DNA of 64,000 nucleotides from Selaginella moellendorffii (taxonomy: Eukaryota; Streptophyta; Lycopodiopsida; Selaginellales; Selaginellaceae): the NCBI RefSeq assembly GCF_000143415.4, contig NW_003314299.1, positions 181,600 to 245,599 on the forward strand, read 5' to 3'. Positions 36,673-47,104 of the stretch are shown here, in pieces. Position 1 is the first letter of the stretch. The number at the start of each line of letters is the position of its first letter. Position numbers and translations under genes: made by a program. The notes beneath the pieces are model-generated. The model made no database searches. It was not told where the DNA came from and saw only the letters and a program-made list of their open reading frames with translations.

Positions 36673-38266
36673 CATTTGAAGCCGAATGGAGGCGTGACAA
36701 TCGAGGCCGGACTCGCTGGTGAATGTGCACTGTGTGTGCAGCGGATCGTAGCAGCAAGGCTACTCTGCCACTTAACAGTTGGAGAGTGGCGCTGAAATCT
36801 CCTGGGACGCCAAGTGGGCTGCGTGTGGGTGGCGGAGTGGGCGGCGGAGTTGGCGGCGAAGTTACAAACTAGGTGTGTCTTGAAGTGGACGCCGATGCAC
36901 ACAAGCGCGATGCGAGCGCGAGTGGACGCCGATGCACACGAGAAACCTGTAGAGAAGGTAGATGAACGCAAATGTGAGCGTGATCGCGAGTGGGAGCGCG
37001 ATGCGAGTGCGAGTGTGATGCGAGCGCGAGCGCGAGTGTGCGAGCGTGAGTACGAAGCAAAATACAAAACCTAACCTCACACGCGCGACATGTCACAACG
37101 GTTGGTAATCCCGCCACGTCATCATTCCTCGGACTTGGGCGCCACCATTAATTTCTGGATTGCCGCGCGCATGCAAGCATGCAAAATCCAAAAGAAATCC
37201 ACAACGTCATCATTCCTCGGACTGCATGCACGCGAAATCCAAAAGAAAGATCATGATTGGGATATCATTTAATACCCTCGCTATATTTATACCATGCATG
37301 ATTGGATATTCCAAAGCATCTTGTATTTCCAAAAATGGCAGATGTTCAGCTAAATAAAGAAATTCTATCTGTTTCTATTTTTCTCTCAAATCAATATTAT
37401 AGCGTGTGGGCTCATGCAATTTTGAACCAAAGAAACCCAAAAAACGTTGGACCCAAAATATTTTGAAAAAACCCAAAAAACCCTAAACATTTTAAACCAA
37501 AAAATCCAGGCGTCCTGTGGCGTTATTCCTTGAATGGCGTGTGGGCGCATGCCATTTTCAGGGCCAAATGCTGAATGGAGAAAAATTCTCTTTCAGTGCA
37601 AATGCTGCAAGAGGCAGATGCCGAGCACAAAGGACTGTAACTACCTCACATGACACAGATAAACTTTTCTCTATTTGGCAAAGATAAACTTTATAGCGTG
37701 TGGGCTCATGCAATTTTGAACCCAAAAAATGCACCAAAAAATTCTCGGCGTCATCTGGCGTTATCTCTTGAATGGCGTGGGGCCGCATGCCATTTTCAGG
37801 GTCACATAGGTGTATATTCCTAGGATATTTTGATACGCGCGAAATTTTTTTGAGTTTTCTGGAGATCTAACCGTTAGATCACAACTAGATTTTACAGAAT
37901 GGTATACAATGTCTTTTTTGATGACCCTTCAAAGAAGCATCTTAATCGGACACCACATGAGACCACACGAGCCTTACAATGTTTCAGGGGCATTTGCCAT
38001 AGATCCGACCGTTATTTTGCTCCAAGATTTTACAGTTTGGTGTGCATTGACCTTTCCATCGACACTGCAAAGGGACATCACAATCAGATGCGGGATCACA
38101 AGAAACTAACTTCACTAACTCTGGTTTCACCAAGATCTACGTAAGGAGTTATGAAATGAAAGGACCCTCTCTATTGAAATGTGTTTATGGTCCTAGGGGC
38201 ATTGTGACATATCAAAGGATTTTGCATCAAGTTCTGTATTTGCATGTTTATCAAGCTACTGAATTG

Positions 38267-38293
38267 CTAAACCCTAAACCCTAAACCCTAAAC
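38267..38293 (+). repeat. Short telomere-like repeat
   Basis: A little over three units of CCCTAAA, the plant telomere repeat and telo-box core, inside transposon G. Confidence 0.8.
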
Positions 38294-39413
38294 ATGTGGC
38301 AAATGCTGCGTGAAGAAAGATGCCCTTTCTGGGAAAATGCTGTAAGAGGCAGATGCCGAGCAGATGTATCTCAGGCTAGCGAAGGGGACAAACGAAAGCT
38401 AGCTATAAACATGACGGGATGCAAATATATTACTAGGCTGGTCTTGCGAAAATCAAAAACCATAATTGAAAACATTGAAAATGCAAAAAGAAAGGTTTAT
38501 AATATTTTTGAATTTTAAGCAACCAAAGGAATGTAAGTAGGGCATGTGTTTGTAAGTTTAAAAATGCCTCAACCACTTAAATTCCCAAGTAAATAAAGCT
38601 ATTTTTATTTTTGGTACAGGTAAACTTTATAGCGTGTGGGCTCATGCAATTTTGAACCCAAAAATGCACCAAAAAATGCTCGACTAACATTATTCTTTGA
38701 ATGGCGTGTGGCCTTATATTGCCATAAATGGACGTACACACACAGCATAATTATTCCTTTACACGGCGAATAATCTTGGCGCGGATCGCTGACATGGCAT
38801 GGCAAAGTTCGAATCACTGACATGGCACAGCTGGATCGAGGCAAGGACATGATGTGACAAAGTTCAACCTCCGACAGCAAAGTCTAGAAGCTACTCAGTT
38901 TGAAATTTGTCAGAGGAGTCATAAGATCTGGTTTGTTAGAGGATTTGATGTGACGTTCAAGCGTGTGTTATTTTTGAATTCTCGAACTCATTCCTAGGTC
39001 TATCATTTTTGTGCGCCGTGTTCTTGGTTCCGCTGAGCGCAATGAGCGCTGCTTGTGTAAGCGGCGTTGTGAGCTGTGGTTTATGCGTCTACGAGCGGTT
39101 GCGGCATTGCGAGTGCCATTGCGAGCGGCAGTTTATGCGAGTGGCAGTTTGTGCGAGCGGTGCTACGAGCAGTTGTGGTGTTGCGAGCGGCGCTACGAGT
39201 AGTTGCGGTGTTGCGAGCGGCACTGTCTTTGGTGTGGCTACCGCTTCCTCTTGATATTCGGCACTTGTGCTTCCTGGTATGTTCACCATGGAATGGCTTA
39301 GGACCACATTTAGAAATGGCATGAGGCCACATGCCATCTTGGGCCCTTGCAATTTCATGGCTAGCGTATTGTCATGTATGTTTTTACTTGCCTGCAGCTG
39401 TGTGTATATCAAG

Positions 39414-39632
39414 ATGGCATGAGGCCTCATGCCATCTTTGGCCCCTGCTAGCCTATTGCCATATTCCTTTTGAACTGTATATATTTTTGTATGGGTGACT
39501 AGTCACGCACACAAAAATATATACAGTTGCAGCAAGGCAAAAGGAATATAGCAACAGGCTAGTAGGGGCCAAAGATAGTGTGAGGCCTCATGCCATTAGT
39601 GGTACCACTAATGGCATGAGGGCTCATGCCAA
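39414..39632. repeat. Fold-back inverted repeat with nested palindromes
   Basis: 39414-39596 is a long imperfect hairpin whose two ends are the 22-bp palindrome and whose centre is GTGACTAGTCAC (39494-39505). Arms share segments such as TGGCCCCTGCTAGCC against GGCTAGTAGGGGCCA. Next to it, 39590-39617 is a perfect 28-bp palindrome centred on GGTACC. Confidence 0.85.
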
Positions 39633-39784
39633 TTTTGTGAATGCGAAATTTCACGTGGGTGTCAATAGCATGTTTGAATAATGGCATGTGGCCTCATGCT
39701 ATTGAGGTTGTTTGGTATGTTATGATTTAGGCCATTCTTCAATCATTTTTTGTATGGTCTTAACTTCTTTTCCGCACTTTCAGA

Positions 39785-42700
39785 ATGGCCTTCAGGGTTG
39801 GGGAAAAGGTTTACATTTTGAATGGTGGGAAGAGAGTTGCAAAAGGGACCCTTGTGTCTATGGATCGGAACTTTGTTATACACTGTCAAAGGCTTGGGGA
39901 AGGCAATGTTGCTGTATCAGTAGAGACTGTCTTCGATGGGAATGTGGTCGCTATTGAACGAGGAGAGATGGTCGTCCGGGTAAATGTTGTTGTTGTCTTG
40001 AAAAATCTTCAGAAGAAAGCAGATGTTGGGGACAGCGCAAGTGCGACGCATGTTCCCTCCGTGGATCTTAAGAACCGTGCTACATGGATTCAGGCAAAGG
40101 TGTTTCTAAACAACCCCGAGGGGGAGGTGGTAGCTGAGGGCTTAGCCACAGTTGTCGATCCAAGAGATGCGGTTGCTAATCAAGAATTGGGCTGGGATGA
40201 TATTGGAGTTGCGATTTTAGAGGTTGTTGACACAGAAGAAAACAGTCTGACTATTGGAAGCATTGTGCGGTGGAAATTGAGGCACTTAGTGTTTGAGAAT
40301 GTGAAGGATTCACAATCAAACACCACTACAACTGATGACAGAACATCTCTTCATGGGAAAAGAAAGTACACCTTCCTAAAGCGCAGCCAAAGGGATCTGA
40401 GCAACGAACCGAAAAGGCAGAAAATGGCAATGGAGGTTCGAATGGTCTCGACAGTTGCTTGTTGCAAGAGGAGGTGCTGTCAACATGCTGATTGGGATGC
40501 TATTGAAGAGGAGAGAGCAAGATACAAGACATTTTCCTGGAAGGCAGCTCGCAATTTTGTGTATGAGGCATTATGGTCATCTGTTGATGCTTCAGAACAT
40601 CAGGTGGGGGGCATGGTCTTCCAGAGGGGTTTGGTCTGCATGAAGGCATGGAGAATCATTTATGGAGTCCCTCGAACCACATTCTACAGAATCAAAACTG
40701 AGTTCGAGGAACAAAGGGTTCAACAGGCAGTCCATGGGAACGACGGTACGCACAAAACCAGGGGTCATGTTGTATATGGAGAGGCAATCTTCAAGAGGTT
40801 TGTCGAGACATGTAGTGAGCAGCAACCACATAAAACCCGCCTCTTGGAAGATGGAACACGAGACACCCAACGAGTTCTCCCTTCCATGTATACCAAGGGG
40901 GCCATATTGGAAGATGTGAATCGGGAACTCCAGAGTAATGGTTACAGGAAGCTGAGCCAATCTAGATTTAGTAGATTGTGGAGCAACAGGTTCAGGGATG
41001 TGAGTATAGGAAAGTACTCCAGCTTTTCAAAGTGTGACGAGTGCACTGCTATCAAAATGGCTTTGTCGAAGAATTCTTGCAGCGCTCAAGAGTGAGAGAC
41101 GTTGGTTAGAAGGCGGCTCGACCACAACATCGAGCAGAGAAGCTGCAAGACTGCATATTATCATAACAGGATTCTCTCCATGGAGAGACCTGACTCTTAC
41201 CTCTGCATCATCCACGACAAAATGGACCAGAAAAAGACGTGCTTACCTCGACTCAATCCTGCCCCCAAGGCAATCTCTTCATCCATGCAGCTGCCTATGT
41301 CTCTGTTTGGCATAATCGCTCATGGGCATGGTGCCCAGAACTATGGGAACTTCTTTGTACCTCTATGGGGTGGCGGGGGTGCAAACATGATGATTGTGTC
41401 CCTAACAAAACACTTAAGGTCTTTGCAAAGTGCACAGACTGAGCTGAATGGCCAACCCTTGCATAAGGCCCTTGTCGATCGAACCCCATACAGGGTTCAG
41501 CTGGAGGAGGAGCAAAGGCTTGCAGTATCGCGTGGGGCCCATGCCATCCCAGTGAATATGTTGGCCGTCAGATTGTAGGGTTATCACGTGAGGCCTCATG
41601 CCATTCCGACGAGGCTGGTCACCCGGTGAATGCACAGCCTCATCCAAACGAAGCAGAATCTCAAGGAAGTTCTTGCGGCCGATGTGGCCTTCCACCCCAT
41701 CTTCTGCTCCAAACAGACAATGCTGGCAGTGAGAACAAAAACATGTACGTCTTCGCGTACTTGGCGATGCTTGTTGCCAAAGGCATATTTGAAACGGTTA
41801 CACTTGGCTTTTTCATGGTTGGGCACACTCATGAAGATGTCGATGCCATGTTCAGTCACCTGGCAAAGTCCCTCCGGCGATCCAATGTCCTCACCCTCCC
41901 ACAACTCTACGATGAATTCTAAAATTGCATCAAAGGCACTGTTGAAGCTGCACTTCTGACAGAGGTTCCAGACTTTAAGGGGTTTGTAAGAGGTTACATC
42001 AGGGACGGATCCGAAACGCTGATTGGCCACTCCAAGCCTCTTCAGTTTCATTTCAGCATGTGTGACGGCTCCAGTGATGAGGTACAAGATGAGAGAATGG
42101 GCCACAGTGTGGTTGCCAGTGGACGGCATTGAACTCTTCAAGAGAGATCCCATAACTGGGGAACCTATGATTCCTCAGGGTTCCCCACGGCCGATGCACC
42201 CGGATGGACTTAAAGACCAGGAAAGTATAGTGGCCGGGATTAGACAGCATATTGCCTTCTGAAAGAGGGGGTTGGTGTTTGGTGGAGAATCTTATTTTCA
42301 GAGGTGCAAACCTTTGCTCGAATACTGGGAGAAGATTATATCTGCTATCCAAAATGGGCCGGTTGTATATAAAGAATTGGAAGAGTCCTTTTGGCCAGAA
42401 CCCAGAGCACCAGATAGTAGCGGAACAATGTCCTCTGGAAATGCAGTGACAGATAACGATGTTGAGGATCACTATTGTGGGCCAAGGAACAAGAAGCCGG
42501 ATTCAGCATTCAATCCAGTACAGGTCTGCAAAGGAATGGTCGTGCTTGTCAGACCCAGTAATAAAAAACAAATGATATGGGTGGGGCGCTGCATCACTGA
42601 TGTAGAGGAGGATGCGGAAACTAACTCCTTCAATGTAACTGTGGAGTGGTTCAAGCCAAGTTCTGGATATACGAAGGATTGCCTAGAAAAGAGATGGGTG

Positions 42701-43820
42701 CTGAATCCAAGGGATCCCAGCATGAGCATATCGGTGGATAATGTTGTGCATGGTTGGATGCGGAAGCAGAGTGCCACCATCACCTTGCCAGACCATGCAA
42801 GAGATGCAGCAAGAGCATTCATAACCCGGGTTCAAGGTGAGATTCATTAATATTCCTTTACTAAGTTTCTAATGTATTTTATTTCAAGGTGAATAATCCG
42901 AATCTGAATCAGAGGAGGTGTGATGGCATGTGGCCTTATGCCATTCCTAGGTGAGATGATACAAATAACAAGTATAAATTCTTAGTTGTTCTAGCAAATC
43001 TTACTTAAAGTTTAAGGTGAACAAGCCGAATATGAATTCATCGGATTGTTATAACAAATTGCGAGGTGATGGCATGAGGCGATACGCCATTTGAGAGTGG
43101 TAGCCATTCCTATATGAGGTGAGTGAAATATTTATTAGAAATACCTCATTCAATTGTGCACTTCTAAGTCTTGGTCCACTCAGTACTGTTTGCATGTTTC
43201 TATTTTAATTCTTTCTCTAAAATGTTATTTAGCATGTGGCTTCATGCCATTGCTCTCCACAATCATGCATTGAATTTTTCTATCCTTGCATAATACTTCT
43301 CCATATATATAGCATGTGCGCACATGTGATATGGTTCATTAGGCCTGATATAGTGTGTGAGGTAAAACAAAGATGATGTGACATATGCATTTACCAATCA
43401 CACGTGCATAAATCTAATAATATGGCGTGTGGCCCATATTAATGGCACATAAACCCATATTGTGGGCTTACGTGCTTTATGTACCATCATTCCCTTGCAA
43501 CGTGTGTGTTGGTTTCCTTTTATAACACAACGAACTCCATATTTTAGGGTGAAGAGCGTTCTCATGGCAAGCACAAATCTGTAAGTGAGGCAGAAAAGGA
43601 GATGGAGAAGGAGATAGGTGAAGATGTAGAATATATAAGTCTTCCAAACTCCCCGTACTATACTCCAGGTGATCATTTTTCTGAACAAACGGCAACATTA
43701 ACAACTATCGAGAACGCCCCAGTAACGTTAGAGACAACAATCCAAAGCAAAACAACTGACCCGGAGAAGGATGATAGTACCGCTGAGAGTACCAAAAAGG
43801 AGGTGTCCACTAGCGCTTAG
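39785..43820 (+). pseudogene. G gene 2: DUF7869-like DDE transposase candidate, disrupted
   Basis: From ATG 39785: a small N-terminal domain (FRVGEKVYILNGGKRVAKGT), a helix-turn-helix-like segment near residue 286 (KAWRIIYGVPRTTFYRIKTE), a CXXC motif (FSKCDECTAIK, near residue 415), then the acidic core LLQTDNAGSENKN (about 41706-41745) and LGFFMVGHTHEDVDAMFSHL (about 41800-41860), typical of DUF7869 proteins and resembling an RNase-H-fold nuclease. The C-terminal part (42272-42847) and a last exon (43548-43820, after TATTTTAG) follow. In-frame stops are TGA 41093-41095, TAA 41920-41922 and TGA 42260-42262; frame changes lie near 41690 and 42085. Palindromes at 41526 and 41583 lie where the frame is lost, so an intron is likely there. 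The transposase role is inferred from the acidic motifs and TIR context. Confidence 0.7.
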
Positions 43821-44291
43821 GCTTATAATGGCGTGTGCCCTCATGCCATTTACTTGATCACCAAATACCTTTTTCCCTTTGCACTAGTATATCTTAATAC
43901 CGGTCTGAGAAATAGAATGGCATGTGCCCTCAGGCCTTTTACTAAATCACCTTTGAAAGAAATGCAAGCCTCTATGTCGTAAAAAATAGGTACTAGAGAA
44001 ATTCCTTAATAATATGAATGTTATTTAGTTTCATGAAAATACACTAAGGGTCAAATGAGTTAAATGACTTCTCCAGACTAGCAATGCCTCTTGCTACACC
44101 TTCACAATTAGATTTGTTAGAAAAAGATAACATTGAATAATATCTAAATGTTCTCACCATTAAGTTATATGTCTGGCTAATAGGAATGACGTTCATCTTG
44201 GAAAGCTCACCACACGCTCAATGAACAAACAAATAGTGTGTGCGCGCATGCCATCGCTCTTCTTTAGCTTCAGATTCGGCTTGTTCACCTT
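42886..44291. repeat. Subterminal module next to palindromes in G right end
   Basis: AAGGTGAACAAGCCGAATCT or close variants occurs at 42886, at 43013 and inverted at 44262-44291. Each time a 22-bp palindrome follows within about 15-35 bp on its 3' side. The rest of 42851-44456 has no other supported gene except the last exon of gene 2. Confidence 0.7.
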
Positions 44292-44456
44292 GACAATGAG
44301 ATTTATTATACAACCAGATGGACACAGTCTTGACATAAAGTCACCGCGCTAGTCACCATGCCCTAGATATGTCTAGCCCCTGGACAAAAAACATATAATT
44401 TCACGTCATTTTCAAATACTTGAAAATTTGTACCTAGTCCCATTTTACTGAATAAA

Positions 44457-44480
44457 TCCCACTTTAACGAAATAGAGCTT
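44457..44480 (-). repeat. Right terminal inverted repeat of G
   Basis: Reverse complement of the left terminal repeat, 24 of 24 bp. Confidence 0.95.
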
Positions 44481-44484
44481 TTCA

Positions 44485-44617
44485 CTGGATATCTATTGCT
44501 AATGAGAAAACAAAAGGGAAAAGGGCCTGATCTCCAGAGGCTGAGAAAGAAAGATAAGTGAATGAATAATATGTATTAATAAGAAAATGATGAATGGAGA
44601 TGGGGATCCACAATTCA
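44485..44617 (-). repeat. Inner piece of left (3') LTR of F
   Basis: Matches 55013-55103 of the right LTR over about 90 bp (for example GGATATCTATTGCTA and AAAACAAAAGGGAAAAGGGC) and ends CAATTCA, giving TGAA...TTCA LTR ends. On the minus strand a polypurine tract AAAGGGGGGAATT (about 44618-44630) directly precedes it, as expected for a 3' LTR. Confidence 0.75.
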
Positions 44618-44633
44618 AATTCCCCCCTTTCAA

Positions 44634-45198
44634 AGGCTAGCAATTCTAACTGCCAGCATATGCTAATGAATGGTATATGTTGTGCATGATCAAATCTATA
44701 GCTCCGATGCAACCTTGGGTTCAAGGTTGGAGTCCCCTGAGCCTAGGTTTTTGGTTGATACACTCTGCTCCCCTAACAGAACTAGATACTGTCCTTGGTG
44801 CGAACGTAGTCAGTATCCATCACTTGTTGTTGCTGCTGCTCAAGTTGATAGAGGCGACGTTTCTGCTGTGGGAGTGTAAGCTCATGGTTGGGGACACTGT
44901 CTGGTGGATCTGTCCCATCTTCTTGGAGCTCGGCTACCTCGGCTAGTAGGGTGGTATGATCATCCTCGAGTTTCCAATAGCAGGTGTTGAGCTCTTCGTA
45001 CTTGAATTTGTAGGTGAATTTGTGAGCTGCTGATGGGGTTGATGGCTGCTTGGAAATGATCTTCCTGATGTCCCAGAGGTCAGTGCAGATCTACTTCATC
45101 TCCTCGAGCTGAGTATCAAGCCAGTGGTTTAAGGGCTTATAGAATTCCTTCTTGATCACTCCTTGGGTGTATATGAAGGAGTCTTGCTTGAGAAGATG
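44634..45198 (-). other. 3' untranslated part of F
   Basis: No recognisable domain; it lies between the extra ORF and the polypurine tract of F. Confidence 0.4.
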
Positions 45199-46765
45199 CT
45201 ATGAGATGTCAGCTGGTGTTGGGAAGTGGTTTGCTTGCTCACGGTGCATGCATTGATCGAGGGCTTCAAACAACTTGCAGGTGCAGTAGCTTGGGTCATG
45301 GAGTTTATCCTCGTACTCCTTCCTGATCTCGTCATAATCATGGCATACCTGACTCTGTGGCTGAGGCATGGCTGCTTCTCCTGCTCCTACTCTATGATCC
45401 TGGTGTTGTTCGCTAGGGTTCACTGTGTTCTTGGTCTCAAGATTTGAAGTTGCTGGAGGCTTAATTTGCTTCATTGGATGTGGGTGACATGGTCGGGCCG
45501 GATTCTTTGAGGTGGTTGGAGATGAGCTTTTCTGTTTGATGCTGGATGAATGGCCCAGATGTGGCACTGAAATTAATTTATCTGTTGGGGTTGAACGGCC
45601 CAAATCTTCCGCTTGGAATTTTGTTGAAGGGGCAGAAGTTTTGTTGATGCTGGTCGTGGCATTTGCTGGAGGAGGCATGGTTGCGTGTTCTGCAAGTGAT
45701 TGGCAAAGGTAGTTGATGTTTTCTTTCATGGAACGTGTCGAGGGGGTCGGGGCGGTAAGAATGTTGTTCTCAGTGGGTGGAGAAACTGAGTTCTGGTGAG
45801 CAGCTGACATTTTCCTTTGGAGATGTTGAGGTGTTTGTGAGAAGTTGTCGGTTTTGGGGCTAATTCGAGTGGATGCAGGCGCTGGGGTGAGTGTGGAAGC
45901 TGGTGTGAGTCATCTTCATTGTTGCTGATGATGAGGTGCTCTTGGATCAGCAGCTTTCGAGCTGGATTCGCAGGTGTTTTGCGTGTGAGGCGGCGGTGAA
46001 GTGGAGTTGAATCGTTGGAGTGTTTGTGGCTGGTGTTGCTGGAGTGAGTTGAGCCTGATTGTTGAGATGCTGGGTTCGGTTTTTTGCTGGGAGTTTCTCC
46101 TTCTGATCCTGACTGGTCTTTTGAGCTGTTGCTTTGTTCTTCGGAGTTCGTTTGGGTTGTCCACGGTTGCTTGTTGGGAAGAGCTTGGTGTAGAGCTGCC
46201 AGCAGTGGGAACATTACTGTTCGCATGGTCTTCTTGTTGAGTGTGGCAAGGATGGCACGGTTGAGAAGTTTGAGAAGGAGCTCATGGAGATGATGAGCCA
46301 CATTCACACGTTTGTTGTTGAGTAGAGCTCCGTAGACTTCTACTGTGCATTTGCTGATGGTGCGATATGTTAGGCGAAGTAAGGTGAATCGAGAGATTAC
46401 TGGTGAGCTCACATGGGAGGACATTGAGGAGCAGCATTTGGACCGTACTATGAGATGATTTGCTGTGGAACTTCTCCTGAGAATTTGAGCAATCCCTTGT
46501 TGGAGATTTTGAAAACGGAAGCGATTCTTGCTAGGCTGAGGGTGATCTCGTTGGCACTGTTGGTTATGGTGTTGTTCTTGGGGTTGAAGGAGGTGGCCAA
46601 CTTCCTCGCCAGCTTTTGGTCAAGGTGTGTCAAAAAGGCCTTGTGGAGGAGCTCGAATCCATGGTCCTTGAGCCAGGTGGTTGTGTCGTTGCTAAGAAGC
46701 CTAGGAATATGGTGTGTCACGTATCTGAGGCGCCGGGGTGGACGAGCTGGCATCTTTCTCTTCAT
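45199..46765 (-). pseudogene. Extra ORF of F downstream of integrase
   Basis: Three overlapping pieces (46765-46448, 46424-45726, 45810-45199) form a coding region broken by a stop after QQIIS and by a frame change. The first part (RYVTHHIPRLLSNDTTTWLK, ITLSLARIASVFKIS) looks like the globular domain of plant-retroelement-associated proteins; the rest is Ser/Thr/Pro/Asn-rich. Athila-type elements often carry an extra ORF here, sometimes called env-like. I see no clear signal peptide or membrane anchor, so I give no function. Confidence 0.55.
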
Positions 46766-47104
46766 TTTTTGTGATCAAAGTGCTTGCCCCGTTAGGGTTC
46801 CTGAGATATGTAACTGTTGGTTGGCTGATCGTGTGGCGCTCAATTGCTGGTGATGAATGGTATAGATTTGTTGATCGAATTGAGCTAGTTTGACTTGTCT
46901 TAATGGAAGATCAACGGTGGAGATTGGTGATGAAGTAGGTGGCATTGATCCGACGGTAGCTTGGGACTTAAGAGATTTTTGTTGCTATTTGTTGCTGAAA
47001 TTGGTGGACGAGTTCATGTTGAGTCAAGTTAAGTTGTGTTGAACTGAGTTGAGTTGAAGTTTGTCTGTTGGGGTGATTGTCGACTGTTGGTTTCACAGTG
47101 TTTG

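Larger units (their letters stand above)
31114..37067 (-). pseudogene. G gene 1: large protein with possible ParB-like and FCP1/HAD domains
   Basis: Reading leftward: an Arg/Ser-rich N-terminus, then a possible ParB/DGQHR-like region (IDVSRIDIQSKYSHRLVSDE to YAVSGQHSSLAMQEI, about 35450-35760), a helical region, Lys-rich and Glu/Asp-rich stretches (about 32890-33120), two peptide repeats MAC[AD]HTPS, and a HAD/FCP1-type domain (YCIVFDLNGVLF near 31945, GVWTSMMRHNA, LIIDDSPIKTAANTHTY near 31550). Predicted introns at 36619-36672, 36544-36577, 36434-36514, 35201-35254, 33711-33748, 33572-33620, 32831-32887 and 32767-32815 keep the frame; the junction near 33915-33955 is unresolved. Stops at 34229, 33501, 32109, 31966, 31798 and 31714 (TAG or TGA) interrupt an otherwise open frame; all fit CAG/CGA with C-to-T. 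Whether it is one gene or two is inferred from frame continuity. Confidence 0.7.
37068..39784. other. Divergent intergenic region of G
   Basis: This lies between the two outward-facing G genes and should hold both promoters and 5' exons. It contains GAGCG/GCGAG-rich low-complexity DNA on both sides (36880-37060, inside the first exon of gene 1, and 39020-39235), about a dozen palindromes, a telomere-like run at 38267-38293 and the fold-back at 39414-39596. A splice acceptor CTTTCAG at 39783 just before the transposase ATG implies an upstream exon. No further protein could be supported. Confidence 0.6.
30774..44254. repeat. Dispersed 22-bp palindrome family of transposon G
   Basis: The consensus half-site is ATGGCRTGNG, with centre GGCC, GATC or similar. 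About 30 copies start at 31058, 32135, 32210, 33581, 33722, 35212, 36489, 36549, 36626, 37399, 37534, 37693, 37772, 38629, 38701, 39316, 39414, 39575, 39611, 39681, 41526, 41583, 42923, 43069, 43229, 43309, 43422, 43828, 43917 and 44233, plus half-sites near 30774 and 31106. The copies at 32210 and 39414 are perfect over 22 bp. Outside G none was noticed except in G2. Confidence 0.9.
30672..44480. mobile_element. Transposon G: 13.8-kb TIR DNA element
   Basis: The ends are perfect inverted repeats of 24 bp beginning AAGCTCTATTTCGTTAAAGT, flanked by TTCA on both sides (30668-30671 and 44481-44484). The right LTR of F shows the uninterrupted sequence with a single TTCA (near 55009-55012), which proves the borders. 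Contents are a minus-strand gene for a large ParB-like/HAD protein (31114-37067), a plus-strand DUF7869-like transposase gene (39785-43820), and about 30 copies of a 22-bp palindrome. A second copy, G2, begins at about 63284. Superfamily is not assigned; a 4-bp duplication with this transposase type would suit a little-studied DDE group. Confidence 0.9.

Noticed and set aside
30774-44254. CRISPR-like array
   Set aside because: The palindromes have irregular spacing from tens to thousands of bases, lie in introns and exons, and the context is a plant transposon.
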